Below are positions 1-7,791 of a stretch of DNA of 64,000 bases, one piece after another (position 1 is the first letter of the stretch; each line of letters opens with the position of its first letter). The stretch is taken from positions 930,001-994,000 of the forward strand of contig NZ_JACYXC010000001.1 in assembly GCF_016031615.1 (NCBI RefSeq), read 5' to 3'. Source of the DNA: Streptomyces pactum (lineage in GTDB: Bacteria > Actinomycetota > Actinomycetes > Streptomycetales > Streptomycetaceae). Under the pieces are notes generated by a model. It saw nothing but the letters and a program-made list of their open reading frames with translations. It did no database searches and was not told the origin of the DNA. The position numbers and the translations under genes are program-made.

Positions 1-1035
1 GTTACCGGTGTCAGCCGGGCCGGGCGGGACCGGGTGGTGGACCCCGGCCGGGCGGAGCAGCCGTTCGTGGTGCACCTGACCACGGCGGACGGACGTGAGG
101 AGCGGATCACGGCGCGGGCGGTGATCGACGCCTCCGGTACCTGGGCCACTCCCGGCCCGCTCGGCGCGGACGGCCTGCCCGCCCTCGGCGAGAAGGCCGC
201 CGCCGACCGCCTCTCCTACCGCCTGCCGGACCTGCGCGACCCCGCCGTACGGGCCCGCTACGCGGGCCGGCGGGTCGCGGTGGTGGGCTCCGGCGCCTCG
301 GCGTTCACCGCCCTGGCCGGCCTCGCCGAGCTGGCCCGGGAGGAGCCGGGCACGCACGCGGTGTGGATCCTGCGGCGCGGCATCGGCGCGCACACCTTCG
401 GCGGCGGCACGGCCGACCAGCTCCCCGCGCGCGGCGCGCTGGGCCTGGCCGCCAAGGCCGCGGTCGAGGCCGGACACGCGTCGGCGGTCACCGGCTTCCG
501 CACCGAGGCGGTCGAGCGGGACGGGGACGGCCGCCCGGTGCTGGTGGCCGGGGACGGCCGCCGTACCGGCCCGGTCGACGAGGTCATCGTCCTCACCGGC
601 TTCCGCCCGGACCTGTCGTTCCTCTCCGAGGTCCGTCTGGGGCTGGACGAGCGGCTCCAGGCGCCGGCCCTGCTGGCACCGCTGATCGACCCCAACATCC
701 ACTCCTGCGGCACCGTCCCCCCGCACGGCGTCGTCGAACTCTCGCACCCGGAACCGGGCGTCCACCTGGTCGGCATGAAGTCCTACGGCCGTGCGCCCAC
801 CTTCCTGGCCATGACCGGCTACGAGCAGGTCCGCTCCGTCGCCGCCGCCCTCGCCGGGGACCGCGCGGCCGCCGAGCGCGTGGAGCTGACCCTGCCCGAA
901 ACCGGGGTGTGCGGCGGGGCGGGGCTGTTCGACCGGCCGGAGGCCGGCCAGGCGTCCGACGGCGGCTGCTGTGCCGCCCCGGAGACCCTCCGGACCGGCG
1001 CCGGCACCCCGCCGGCCGCCTCGGGCTGCTGCTGA
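1..1035 (+). CDS. FAD/NAD(P)-dependent oxidoreductase with Cys-rich tail, 5'-truncated by window edge
   Basis: The frame is open from base 1, so the true start lies outside the window and the GTG at 34 is probably internal. The visible 344 residues contain an ASGTW segment typical of flavin monooxygenases and a second nucleotide-binding loop (VAVVGSGASA), as in the two-Rossmann flavoproteins of the FMO / thioredoxin-reductase-like group. The last 40 residues are unusual: a single Cys followed by two CC pairs (GVCGG, GGCCAA, SGCC at the very end). Flavoproteins called ArsO in actinomycete arsenic-resistance clusters have a similar layout, and vicinal Cys pairs suit binding of As(III) or another soft metal. 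That link is inference; the decisive neighbours would be left of the window. Family assignment is fairly sure, substrate is not. Confidence 0.75.
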   Translation, partial: VTGVSRAGRDRVVDPGRAEQPFVVHLTTADGREERITARAVIDASGTWATPGPLGADGLPALGEKAAADRLSYRLPDLRDPAVRARYAGRRVAVVGSGASAFTALAGLAELAREEPGTHAVWILRRGIGAHTFGGGTADQLPARGALGLAAKAAVEAGHASAVTGFRTEAVERDGDGRPVLVAGDGRRTGPVDEVIVLTGFRPDLSFLSEVRLGLDERLQAPALLAPLIDPNIHSCGTVPPHGVVELSHPEPGVHLVGMKSYGRAPTFLAMTGYEQVRSVAAALAGDRAAAERVELTLPETGVCGGAGLFDRPEAGQASDGGCCAAPETLRTGAGTPPAASGCC

Positions 1036-1218
1036 GCCGGCGGCCGTCGCCGACGCGCGACGGCCGGTCCGCCCTCGCCCGTGGCAGCCGGTCCCGGTCC
1101 CCAGGCGATGTGGAGCCGTCGCCAGGGCGGCCGGCGACAGGGTGGCCGGCGGGCGGCCCGGTGGGCGGCTCCGCCGGCCGGGCTCCCGACCGCGCGACCG
1201 ACGTGCCATGGTGGCGGT

Positions 1219-1722
1219 ATGGCGGTGACAGTCGAGGTGGCCGTCCTCGTCGGACTCCAGGCGTCCGGGAAGTCCACCTTCTACGAGCGGTGTCTGTCCG
1301 GCCGGTACGCGCTGGTCAGCAAGGACCTGTTCCCGCGGAGCGCGCGGAACAGGCAGCGGCGGCAGATGCGGCTGGTGGCGGAGCACCTGGCCGCCGGCCG
1401 GCCGGTGGCGGTGGACAACACCAACCCCTCCCCGCGCGAGTGGGCCCCGCTCCTGGAGCTGGCCCATGCGCACGGTGCCGTGGCCACGGCGTACTGGTTC
1501 CCGCCCGATCCGGCCGGTTCCCTGCGGCGCAACGCCGCCCGGACCGGCCGCGACCGCGTTCCGGACGTCGGCGTACTGGCCACGCTCCGGCAGCTCCGCG
1601 CACCGTCGCCCGCCGACGGCTTCGACGCGGTCCGCACGGTGCGGTTCGACGGCCGGGGCGGCTTCACCGTGGGGGACGGTCCGGGACGGGGTGACGGTGG
1701 CGGGCCGTCGGCGCGGAGCTGA
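1219..1722 (+). CDS. P-loop kinase-like ATP-binding protein (polynucleotide kinase-like)
   Basis: A 167-residue protein starting MAVTVEVAVLVGLQ. A Walker A loop GLQASGKST sits at residues 11-19, followed by a short lid region rich in Arg (SARNRQRRQ) and a DNTNPS motif near residue 60. This is the arrangement of the small AAA/zeta-toxin/T4 polynucleotide-kinase-like P-loop family that phosphorylates nucleic-acid ends or small molecules; the substrate cannot be read from the sequence. The ATG at 1219 was preferred over upstream in-frame GTG codons because the residues before it are low-complexity GC translation. It stands alone, 183 bp after the flavoprotein and on the same strand. No phosphatase domain is attached. 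Confidence 0.75.
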   Translation: MAVTVEVAVLVGLQASGKSTFYERCLSGRYALVSKDLFPRSARNRQRRQMRLVAEHLAAGRPVAVDNTNPSPREWAPLLELAHAHGAVATAYWFPPDPAGSLRRNAARTGRDRVPDVGVLATLRQLRAPSPADGFDAVRTVRFDGRGGFTVGDGPGRGDGGGPSARS

Positions 1723-2209
1723 CCGTGGCCGGGCCGAGGCCCGCGCCGAGACCCCCGACATGCCGCCGCACCGGTCCCGCCCGGTGGCAGGCGCCGTGCC
1801 GGTCCACCGCGTGGAGTTCCCGACGGGCCCACCGGGAGGCTGCGCCGTGCCGGCCGCCGGGGCGCGTGAGCCGTACCGGTCCCCCGCGACGTGAGCGGTG
1901 CCGGTCCCCCGGCGACGCGAGCCGTGCCGGTCCTGTAGGTGCCGCGCACCGGATCCCGGTCCGGGTCGGGTCCGGGTCGGGCCCGTCCGGGGTCTGGGTC
2001 GGGTCCGGGTCCGGGTCAGGTGCGGACCCAGGTCGGGTGGTCCGGGTCCGGCCGGGGCGCCCGTCCCGGCCCACGGCGCCGGGGCCGACCACCCGGCCGG
2101 TCCGGGCCCGGCCCGCGGCGGGACCGCGGCACCGCACGGAGGGTGTCACGGTCGGTCCTCGCCCGCTGGGGCGTCCCGGCCCGCCCGCGCGGCCGGCCTG
2201 GACGCGCGC
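1723..2209. other. Gene-free stretch with simple repeats
   Basis: No convincing gene. Convergent space between the kinase (+) and the solute-binding protein (-). The middle part (about 1955-2060) is a run of degenerate GGGTCC/GGGTCG hexamers. Confidence 0.6.
1955..2060. repeat. Degenerate 6-bp simple repeat (GGGTCS)
   Basis: Roughly a dozen imperfect copies of GGGTCC or GGGTCG, interrupted in places, lying between two convergent genes. No coding meaning is seen. Confidence 0.6.
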
Positions 2210-3325
2210 TCAGCCGGTGTGGAGCACCCGGAAGCGCTCGGGCGCCGCCGGGTCACGGTCCACGACCTGGACCGGTGCCCAGACCCACTGCCACACGCCG
2301 ATGCCCGGGGTGCGGGTGAACCGGATGGGCCCGCGGGTGCCCTCGACCTCGACCTTCGCCCAGGACCGGGCGATGTCCGCCCGGTCCGTGCCGTGCGAGC
2401 GCAGCGCCTCGGCGAGGACGGCGATCGTGTCGTGGCCCTCGAAGGCGACGAAGGAGGGCGCGTCGGCAAGCCGCTCGCCGAGGGCCGTCCGGACCCGCGC
2501 GCCGAGCGGGGTCAGCTGCTCGGGCAGGTAGCGCAGGAACGGGACCGCGGCGCCGTCGTCACCCAGCGACGCCGCCCATCCCGGCAGCTCCGGCTGCCCG
2601 GCAGGAGCACCGATCAGGACCGTGGCGAGGCGCCGGTCGGCGCGGACGGCCCGGACGATCGGCCCGGCCGGCTCCGGGTGGCCGACCAGCAGCAGGAGGG
2701 CCGTCGCACGGTGGGCGACGAGCGCGTCGCACAGCTCCGCGACGGTGAGCGCGCTCATGTCGAATGCGGTCACCGTGCCGCCGTGCGGGGCGAGGTGGTC
2801 CCGCAGGACCGCCGTCCCGGACGCCCAGTAGACGCTGGGCTGGGTCGCCACGGCGACGCGGCGGTGGCCCGCGCCGAGAAGGAAGTCCCCGTAGATCCGC
2901 CAGCCGTGCGACTGCGCCGGGGGGAGGCGCGCGACCCAGTCCGTGGGCCCCTCGGTGAGGGCGTCGAGAACCGCCGACGAGCAGAGGAACGGCAGGCCGA
3001 GGGCGTCGGCCCGGGCGGCGGCGGCGCGGGCCACCACGCTGTGGTACTCCCCCGCCACGGCCGCCACGCCGAGACCGGCCAGTTCGTCCATGGCCGCCGC
3101 GGCCCGGTGCGGGTCGGCCGCGGTGTCCCGGACCACCAGCTCCAGCGGCCTTCCGGCGATCCCGTCTGCGTCATTGACCTCGCCGACGGCGAGTTCCATC
3201 CCGGCGAGCAGATGCCGGCCCGCCTCGGCCCAGCCGGGCGGCGACAGCGGAGCGAGCACGCCGATCCGGACCGGTGTTCCGCCGGGCCGGTCCGCCCGGG
3301 ACGGTGATGCTGGAGTGGTGTTCAT
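2210..3325 (-). CDS. ABC-type branched-chain amino-acid/amide solute-binding protein family (type 1 periplasmic-binding fold)
   Basis: A 371-residue protein with the Leu/Ile/Val-binding (AmiC/UrtA/FmdD-like) fold: an N-terminal RIGVLAPLSPPG strand-turn, a LAGMELAVGEVNDADGIAGRPLEL segment about residues 40-65 that is diagnostic of this family, and a FVAFEGHDTIAVLAEAL helix near residue 305. There is no hydrophobic signal peptide or lipobox Cys; the N-terminus is polar (MNTTPASPSRADRP). It may therefore be a cytoplasmic sensor like AmiC rather than an exported transport component. No permease or ATPase gene is next to it. The ATG start is followed within a few codons by the conserved fold, so it is probably right. 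Ligand unknown. Confidence 0.8.
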   Translation of the reverse strand: MNTTPASPSRADRPGGTPVRIGVLAPLSPPGWAEAGRHLLAGMELAVGEVNDADGIAGRPLELVVRDTAADPHRAAAAMDELAGLGVAAVAGEYHSVVARAAAARADALGLPFLCSSAVLDALTEGPTDWVARLPPAQSHGWRIYGDFLLGAGHRRVAVATQPSVYWASGTAVLRDHLAPHGGTVTAFDMSALTVAELCDALVAHRATALLLLVGHPEPAGPIVRAVRADRRLATVLIGAPAGQPELPGWAASLGDDGAAVPFLRYLPEQLTPLGARVRTALGERLADAPSFVAFEGHDTIAVLAEALRSHGTDRADIARSWAKVEVEGTRGPIRFTRTPGIGVWQWVWAPVQVVDRDPAAPERFRVLHTG

Positions 3326-3889
3326 GCGCCGGCGTCTCCCGGATCGACGGTTCGGTTACGGGCGGCCCGGGTGCCGTGGCGGAGGTGCCGGTGCCCGCGG
3401 TACGCGTACCGGCCCGCCCCACCCCGGCGGGCGCACCCGGGTGATCATGCCGGCCATTGCACACACCCCGGCACCGGAGGGCAACCGGTTATCGGCCCGG
3501 ATCCGGACCGGCCCGGCCCCGGGCGGGTGGATCACCGGCCGGAGACACGGGCCCCGCCCATCACACGTGCCGCCGGACGGACGGGGTCGCCTGGTGCGAC
3601 GGGGCACCGGGCCGCCGACGGCGCCGGCCGCGGCACGGTGCCGGGCGCCGGCGGCCACCCGCGACGAGGCCCCGGGCTCCGGCGGCCGAGGCGCGCACGG
3701 TGTCCGCCGGGCGGACTGGCCTGCCCCGCCGCGCCGTTGCCCCGGCTCCGCGGGCGGGTCGGGGAGGGGGCGGGCGGATCGCTGCGTCGGGCCGGTGATC
3801 GGGCCGGGCAGGGCCGGGTGTGCGACATCCCGTGAGGCGATCTCACTTCGTCCGATCGATCTGTGATCGGGATGAAGGTGAGGAGGCGC
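3326..3889. other. Intergenic region between solute-binding protein and integrase remnant
   Basis: About 560 bp without a supportable gene. It should hold the divergent promoter of the solute-binding gene. The last 50 bp are less GC-rich and contain overlapping GATC-type motifs (CGATCTCACTTCGTCCGATC then GATCTGTGATC) just before the integrase start. Confidence 0.5.
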
Positions 3890-4208
3890 GTGTTGGCACT
3901 GGCAGCAGTACGTGACCTGCGCGAGTTCCGCGATCCGGTCTCGGCGGAGGAACGGGAGCAGTTCGAGACCGACGTGCTCGCCGGGTTCGTCCTCGCTCGG
4001 GCTTCGGCAGGGCTGGCGGACGGCACCATCTGCGGGGACGTCGGGCACCTGGACCAGATGCGGGCCTGGTTCGGCCGGCCGCTGTGGGATACGGAGCCGG
4101 CCGATGCCGACGGATACCTCGGGAAGGTGCTGCGGGGTTCGCCGAGCGGCACCCGGCCGGCCCGCGCTCAGTCGCTGACCACGTACTTCCTGTTCCTGGA
4201 GCTGCCCA
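3890..4208 (+). pseudogene. Truncated tyrosine recombinase/integrase (N-terminal SAM-like domain only)
   Basis: The segment begins after a strong AGGAGG ribosome site (3881-3886) at a GTG/TTG pair and encodes about 106 residues resembling the N-terminal core-binding domain of actinomycete site-specific integrases (an EEREQFETDVL helix, ARASAGLADGTI, then GDVGHLDQMRAWFG). Similarity stops after TYFLFLELP. The catalytic domain with its Arg, His-x-x-Arg and Tyr is absent, and the frame runs on into unrelated sequence. The break coincides with the end of a transposase fragment on the other strand, so an insertion followed by deletion probably removed the rest. Inactive remnant of an integrated element. 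Confidence 0.65.
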
Positions 4209-4275
4209 CCCATGTGCGGCAACAGGGGCTCTGTGCGCTCCCACGCCGCATCCGTCAACTACCTCGGCCTGCCAC
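4205..4275 (-). pseudogene. IS5-type transposase remnant (first ~23 codons)
   Basis: Reading leftwards from a GTG at 4275 gives VAGRG, then, after what looks like a one-base deletion, LTDAAWERTEPLLPH: the N-terminal signature (LTDAAWERIEPLLP) of IS5/IS112-like transposases of streptomycetes. It ends after MGG, exactly where the integrase remnant begins. Nothing else of the transposase is left. Short, but the signature is characteristic. Confidence 0.6.
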
Positions 4276-4279
4276 AAGA

Positions 4280-4561
4280 TCAATGATCAGAGTGCTCGTG
4301 CTCGGACTCCCGCGCGGGGGCCGTCACGAAACGGCTCAGCCGGTAGGTGGTCGGCAGCCCCAGGCGCCCGCACAGCGTGTCGATCCGGATCATCGACCCG
4401 TCGACTCCCGCCTCTCGAAGACGGCGCAACCGCGTACGCATCTCCGCCTGGTCCCGTGTCTCAAGGATCACTTCCCACTGTCCCGCGTCCGGCGCGGTGT
4501 GAGCAGCAAGCCGCTGCCGCACGTCCTCTTGCCGCCGCCTTCTCTTCCCCTGTCCTGGCAC
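4280..4561 (-). CDS. Small hypothetical protein (possible remnant)
   Basis: Only the C-terminal part of a longer open frame looks like real protein: an Arg/Lys-rich start (GKRRRRQEDVRQRL), then WEVILETRDQAEMRTRLRRL and a Leu/Arg helix followed by GSMIRIDTLCGRLGLPTTYRLSRFV. A GTG at 4561 gives 93 residues. No domain is recognised. The stop codon lies five bases from the transposase remnant, so the gene may itself have been clipped or be a passenger of the element. Codon choice is less GC3-biased than that of surrounding genes (for example CTT, ACA, CGT codons), which fits horizontal origin. Confidence 0.35.
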   Translation of the reverse strand: MPGQGKRRRRQEDVRQRLAAHTAPDAGQWEVILETRDQAEMRTRLRRLREAGVDGSMIRIDTLCGRLGLPTTYRLSRFVTAPARESEHEHSDH

Positions 4562-5061
4562 CTGCCCAGAATCACCGGCCGGTGCCAGGACGGCAAGGCA
4601 AGCGGACCGAGCACACACACGCTCGGTGGGCGCATGTCGGACAGGCCCCAGTTCCTCAATCGCGGGCGTGAGTGGGGTGCTCGGGCCCGCCGCGGGTGAA
4701 ACGCCGCAGGACCTGCTCGGCCACCGGACGGGACCGGAGGAACCGGGCGGGGCATCCACCGAACCGGACCGGGCCGGGGCGTTCCACCGGACCGGAACGG
4801 ACGGCGTGCTCACCGGACCCGAGCGCGACGTTCCGCCGGGGGGACCGGGCGGGGCGTTCCACCACCCGTTCCCGGCGACCGCCCAGGGCCGCAGGTCCCG
4901 GACCGGACCGGCGGCCGGAGACCATACGTCCCGGTCGGCGGGGACCTTCTTCCTCAACATCACGCAGCGGCGCGGCACAGCAATCCCCGCCTGGTAGACA
5001 GTTGTTGCCTGCGTTGTGCAGGGCGAGATCCCCCTTGCGCCTCAATTCCCTAGGAGTCCCC
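4562..5061. other. Intergenic region upstream of flavohemoprotein
   Basis: About 500 bp with no gene that can be supported; long GC-driven frames only. The last 100 bp are less GC-rich and should carry the promoter of the flavohemoprotein gene. No NsrR-type palindrome was recognised. Confidence 0.5.
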
Positions 5062-6267
5062 ATGCTGTCCGCCGAATCGGCCTCGGTGATACGGGCCACC
5101 CTGCCCGCCGTGAACGGGGCCCTGGACGAGATCACCACCCGCTTCTACGCCACCATGTTCGGCGACCACCCCGAGCTGCTGGACGGGATGTTCAACCGCG
5201 GCAACCAGGCCAGCGGCGCGCAGAGCAAGGCCCTCGCCGGTTCCATCGCGGCCTTCGCCGGCGCCCTGCTCACCGATCCCGAGACCCGGCCGGACACCCT
5301 GCTCGCCCGGATCGCCCACAAGCACGTGGCGGTGGGCGTCACCGACGACCAGTACACGATCGTGCACCGGTACCTGTTCGGGGCCATCGCCGAGGTGCTC
5401 GGCGACGCCGTTACCCCCCAGGTGGCGGCGGCCTGGGACGAGGTCTACTGGCTGATGGCCGGGGCGCTCATCGCCCAGGAGGCACGGCTCTACCTCCAGG
5501 CGCAGGTACGGCCCGGGCACCCGTGGCGGCAGTGGACCGTGGTCGAGCGCCGCGAGGAGACCACCGACACCGTCTCCTTCCTGCTGCGGCCGGCCGACGG
5601 CGAGCCCGCTCCCCTGGCGCGCGCGGGCCAGTACGTCAGCGTGCGGGTGCGCACCCCGGACGGCGTCCACCAGCTGCGCCAGTACTCGCTGTCCTCGGCG
5701 CCCGGCGACGAGGTCCGCCGCATCACCGTCAAGCGGGTCCAGGGCCACGGGGCGCCGCGGGGCGAGGTGTCGAACCTGCTGCACGACACCGTGCGTGAGG
5801 GGGACGAGCTGACCCTCTCCGCCCCCTTCGGCGACGTGGTCCTGGACGACACCGACCGGCCGCTGACGCTGGTCTCCGCGGGCATCGGCTGCACCCCGAT
5901 GGTGGGCATGCTGGAACACCTCGCGGCCACCGGTTCGACCCGCCCGGTCACCGTCCTGCACGCCGACCGCTCCCCCGCCGACCACGCGCTGCTGGCCGCC
6001 ACCGAACGCCTGGTGCGCCGGCTGCCCGACGCGCGCGCCGTCATGTGGTACGAGCGCCCCCTGTCCTGGGCCCAGGACAGCCACACCGGTCTGATGGACC
6101 TCGACGCGGTGGAGGACCTCGCCACCGACGGCAGCGTCTACCTGTGCGGTCCGCTGCCGTTCATGCGCGAGGTGCGGGGCCAGTTGCTGCGGCGCGGTGT
6201 CCCGGCCGGTGCCATCCGCTACGAGGTCTTCGGCCCCGACCTGTGGCTCGCGGACGCCACGTCCTGA
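5062..6267 (+). CDS. hmp: Flavohemoprotein (nitric oxide dioxygenase)
   Basis: A 401-residue protein of the usual Hmp length. Residues 1-145 are a globin domain, with Phe-His-type proximal region around AHKHVAVGVTDDQYTIVHRYL. Residues 150-260 form a ferredoxin-reductase FAD domain with the RQYSLSSAP flavin-binding motif near residue 210, and residues 265-400 the NAD(P)H domain (SAGIGCTPMVGMLEHL, YLCGPLPFM). Hmp converts NO to nitrate using O2 and NAD(P)H in the cytoplasm. The ATG at 5062 follows an AGGAG box (5052-5056). It stands alone and ends in a good hairpin terminator. Its place next to the low-oxygen stress island is functionally sensible, but no island-type operator is seen in front of it. 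Confidence 0.92.
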   Translation: MLSAESASVIRATLPAVNGALDEITTRFYATMFGDHPELLDGMFNRGNQASGAQSKALAGSIAAFAGALLTDPETRPDTLLARIAHKHVAVGVTDDQYTIVHRYLFGAIAEVLGDAVTPQVAAAWDEVYWLMAGALIAQEARLYLQAQVRPGHPWRQWTVVERREETTDTVSFLLRPADGEPAPLARAGQYVSVRVRTPDGVHQLRQYSLSSAPGDEVRRITVKRVQGHGAPRGEVSNLLHDTVREGDELTLSAPFGDVVLDDTDRPLTLVSAGIGCTPMVGMLEHLAATGSTRPVTVLHADRSPADHALLAATERLVRRLPDARAVMWYERPLSWAQDSHTGLMDLDAVEDLATDGSVYLCGPLPFMREVRGQLLRRGVPAGAIRYEVFGPDLWLADATS

Positions 6268-6317
6268 CCGGCACGGCCCACTGACCGGCACGGCGCCCCT
6301 GACCGGCACGGCGCCGG
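6265..6317. repeat. Three direct copies of a 17-18 bp unit at the hmp stop codon
   Basis: The unit TGACCGGCACGGCSCCC begins with the hmp stop codon TGA and is repeated at 6265, 6282 and 6300. It lies between the stop codon and the terminator hairpin. Confidence 0.75.
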
Positions 6318-6320
6318 AGC

Positions 6321-6349
6321 GGCGTCCCACCCACAACGGGTGGGGCGCC
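6321..6349 (+). terminator. Rho-independent-type terminator of hmp
   Basis: A 12-bp stem (GGCGTCCCACCC / GGGTGGGGCGCC with one G-U pair) encloses the loop ACAAC, followed by ATTGTGGCGTT. It begins 53 bp after the hmp stop. Confidence 0.7.
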
Positions 6350-7065
6350 ATTGTGGCGTTCGGGTGCTCCGGCACCCGGGTGCTCCGGCGTCCCGGCCCT
6401 GAGGGCAGGGCCCCACCCCGGCGGCCGGTGTGCCGGTGTCCGGTTCGCCGGGGTTCGGTACGCCGGGTCTCGACGCCGGTGCCCGAGGTGCACCGCCGGC
6501 CGCGCGCGACGGCCATGGCGCATCAGCCGGGCCGGACGCGCGGGCTGCGGGACGAGCCGGTGATCGGTGCGCGAGGACAGGCACTTGGAGGTGAGGACCG
6601 GCGAACGGGGACTGTCCCGCGGAGACTTCTGCGACCGCCGGCACCGGGGTTTGGTGCGGACGCGACCGCCCGGCGGCCGTGGTCGTGGGCCTCGGGCTGG
6701 GGCCTGCCTCAGGCAGGAGGAACACCGCCCAACTGCCGTTTCCGGACGCTTCCAACGGCCCGGCCGGGTGGGTGCGGGAGGGCCGCGCCGGCAGAAGGCG
6801 GCCACGGTGCGCGCGGCCCGGCGGCCGTCGGCCCCGCGCGCGAGCGTGGTGGCGGAAGGCGCAGCGCGGAGGGCCGCCCGTCCCTCGGGGGAGCGTGACG
6901 GACGGCCCCGCGCAACCGGTCGCCGCCGCCGGCCCGGCGGTCGCGGGCAGTGGACGGACGACGTGCGCCCGCCGGGAGCGGCGTACCTGGTCGGTACTCC
7001 GACCGGTCACCTCCAGCATGACGCCCCCGGGGCCTCCCCCACCTGGGCCGCCCGGCCTCGTCACC

Positions 7066-7081
7066 AGGGCCGTTGGTCCCG
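7066..7081. promoter_or_regulatory. DevR/OsdR-type inverted repeat, no recognised target
   Basis: AGGGCC-GTTG-GTCCCG. It matches the operator in front of the universal stress protein at 17092-17970 in 15 of 16 positions, but no recognisable gene follows on either strand. Confidence 0.55.
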
Positions 7082-7281
7082 TGCTTCCGGCCCCCTGGGT
7101 GTACGCGCACCCGCCCGGTGGGGCCACCGGTCGGGGTGCAGGGCGGTGAACCGGCGCGGCGGTGCACCGGCGTGCCGGGGAACAGGTGAACCGGAAACGG
7201 CCCGGGCACGGCTCCCACCGAGGCACGCCGCCCGCCGGGGAACGGCGCGTACGGAAGGCGAGCCGGCGTGCCACGGACCGG

Positions 7282-7353
7282 GACGGCGCGCCGCGCGGAA
7301 CGGAAGACGATGCGCCGCGCGGAACCGGAGACGGCGCGCCGCGCAACGGGGAC
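7282..7353. repeat. 24-bp tandem repeat, 3 copies
   Basis: Copies start at 7282, 7306 and 7330; the shared core is GCGCCGCGCGGAAC with a GACG start. It sits directly before the 35-bp array. Confidence 0.7.
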
Positions 7354-7375
7354 CCCGCGGCGGGGACGGCAGCGG

Positions 7376-7645
7376 AACCGCCGTCACCGCGGGCGGTGTC
7401 CGACCCGCATGGCCACCGTCACCGCGGGCGGAGTCCGACCCGCATGACCGCCGTCACCGCGGGCGGAGTCCGACCCGCATGACCGCCGTCACCGCGGGCG
7501 GAGTCCGACCCGCATGACCGCCGTCACCGCGGGCGGAGTCCGACCCGCATGACCGCCGGGACCGCGGGCGGAGTCCGACCCGCATGACCGCCGGGACCGT
7601 GGGCGGAGTCCCAACGGCACGACCGCCGGGGCGGGCGGAACGCGA
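7376..7645. repeat. 35-bp tandem repeat, 7 copies plus a decayed eighth
   Basis: Copies start at 7376, 7411, 7446, 7481, 7516, 7551 and 7586; the central three are identical. Each unit starts GACCGCCGTCACC and ends GAGTCCGACCCGCAT, and contains GCGGG...CCCGC arms flanking CGGA-G-TCCG, so each copy can fold. The period is not a multiple of three and units are contiguous, without spacers, so it is neither a protein repeat nor a CRISPR array. Outer copies are more diverged (GGGACC replaces GTCACC in copies 6 and 7), the usual pattern of an array homogenised from the centre. Confidence 0.9.
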
Positions 7646-7791
7646 CCGCCGCCGGGAACGGCGCGCACGATCCACGGGAGGACCCGGGAACGGCGCATGC
7701 CGATGAGGCACGGAACGGCGGCGGGCCCCGGTGCCACCGCCCGTCGGGCAGCGGCTCCGGGGCCCGCGCTCGCGGCCCGGCGTACGGGGGG

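Larger units (their letters stand above)
6268..7791. other. 1.5-kb gene-poor region
   Basis: No open frame here shows a recognisable domain or a convincing start. What it holds: the direct repeat and terminator after hmp, an isolated stress-island type operator at 7066-7081, a 24-bp tandem array and a 35-bp tandem array. It may be decayed coding DNA. A frame reading leftwards from an ATG at 7019, 47 bp from the operator, is open but resembles nothing. Confidence 0.6.

Noticed and set aside
4960..5061. NsrR or Rex site before hmp
   Set aside because: No palindrome matching either consensus could be found by eye.
6700..7019. Leftward frame opening at ATG 7019 below the orphan operator
   Set aside because: Only the position relative to the operator supports it; the sequence resembles nothing and the ribosome site is poorly spaced. 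Kept as a finding, not as a gene.
6567..7517. Long plus-strand frame across the repeat region
   Set aside because: Composition is Arg/Gly/Ala/Pro-rich without a domain, it crosses both tandem arrays out of phase with a protein repeat, and has no ribosome site.
7376..7645. Possible CRISPR array
   Set aside because: Units are contiguous with no unique spacers, and no cas genes are near; it is a simple tandem array.
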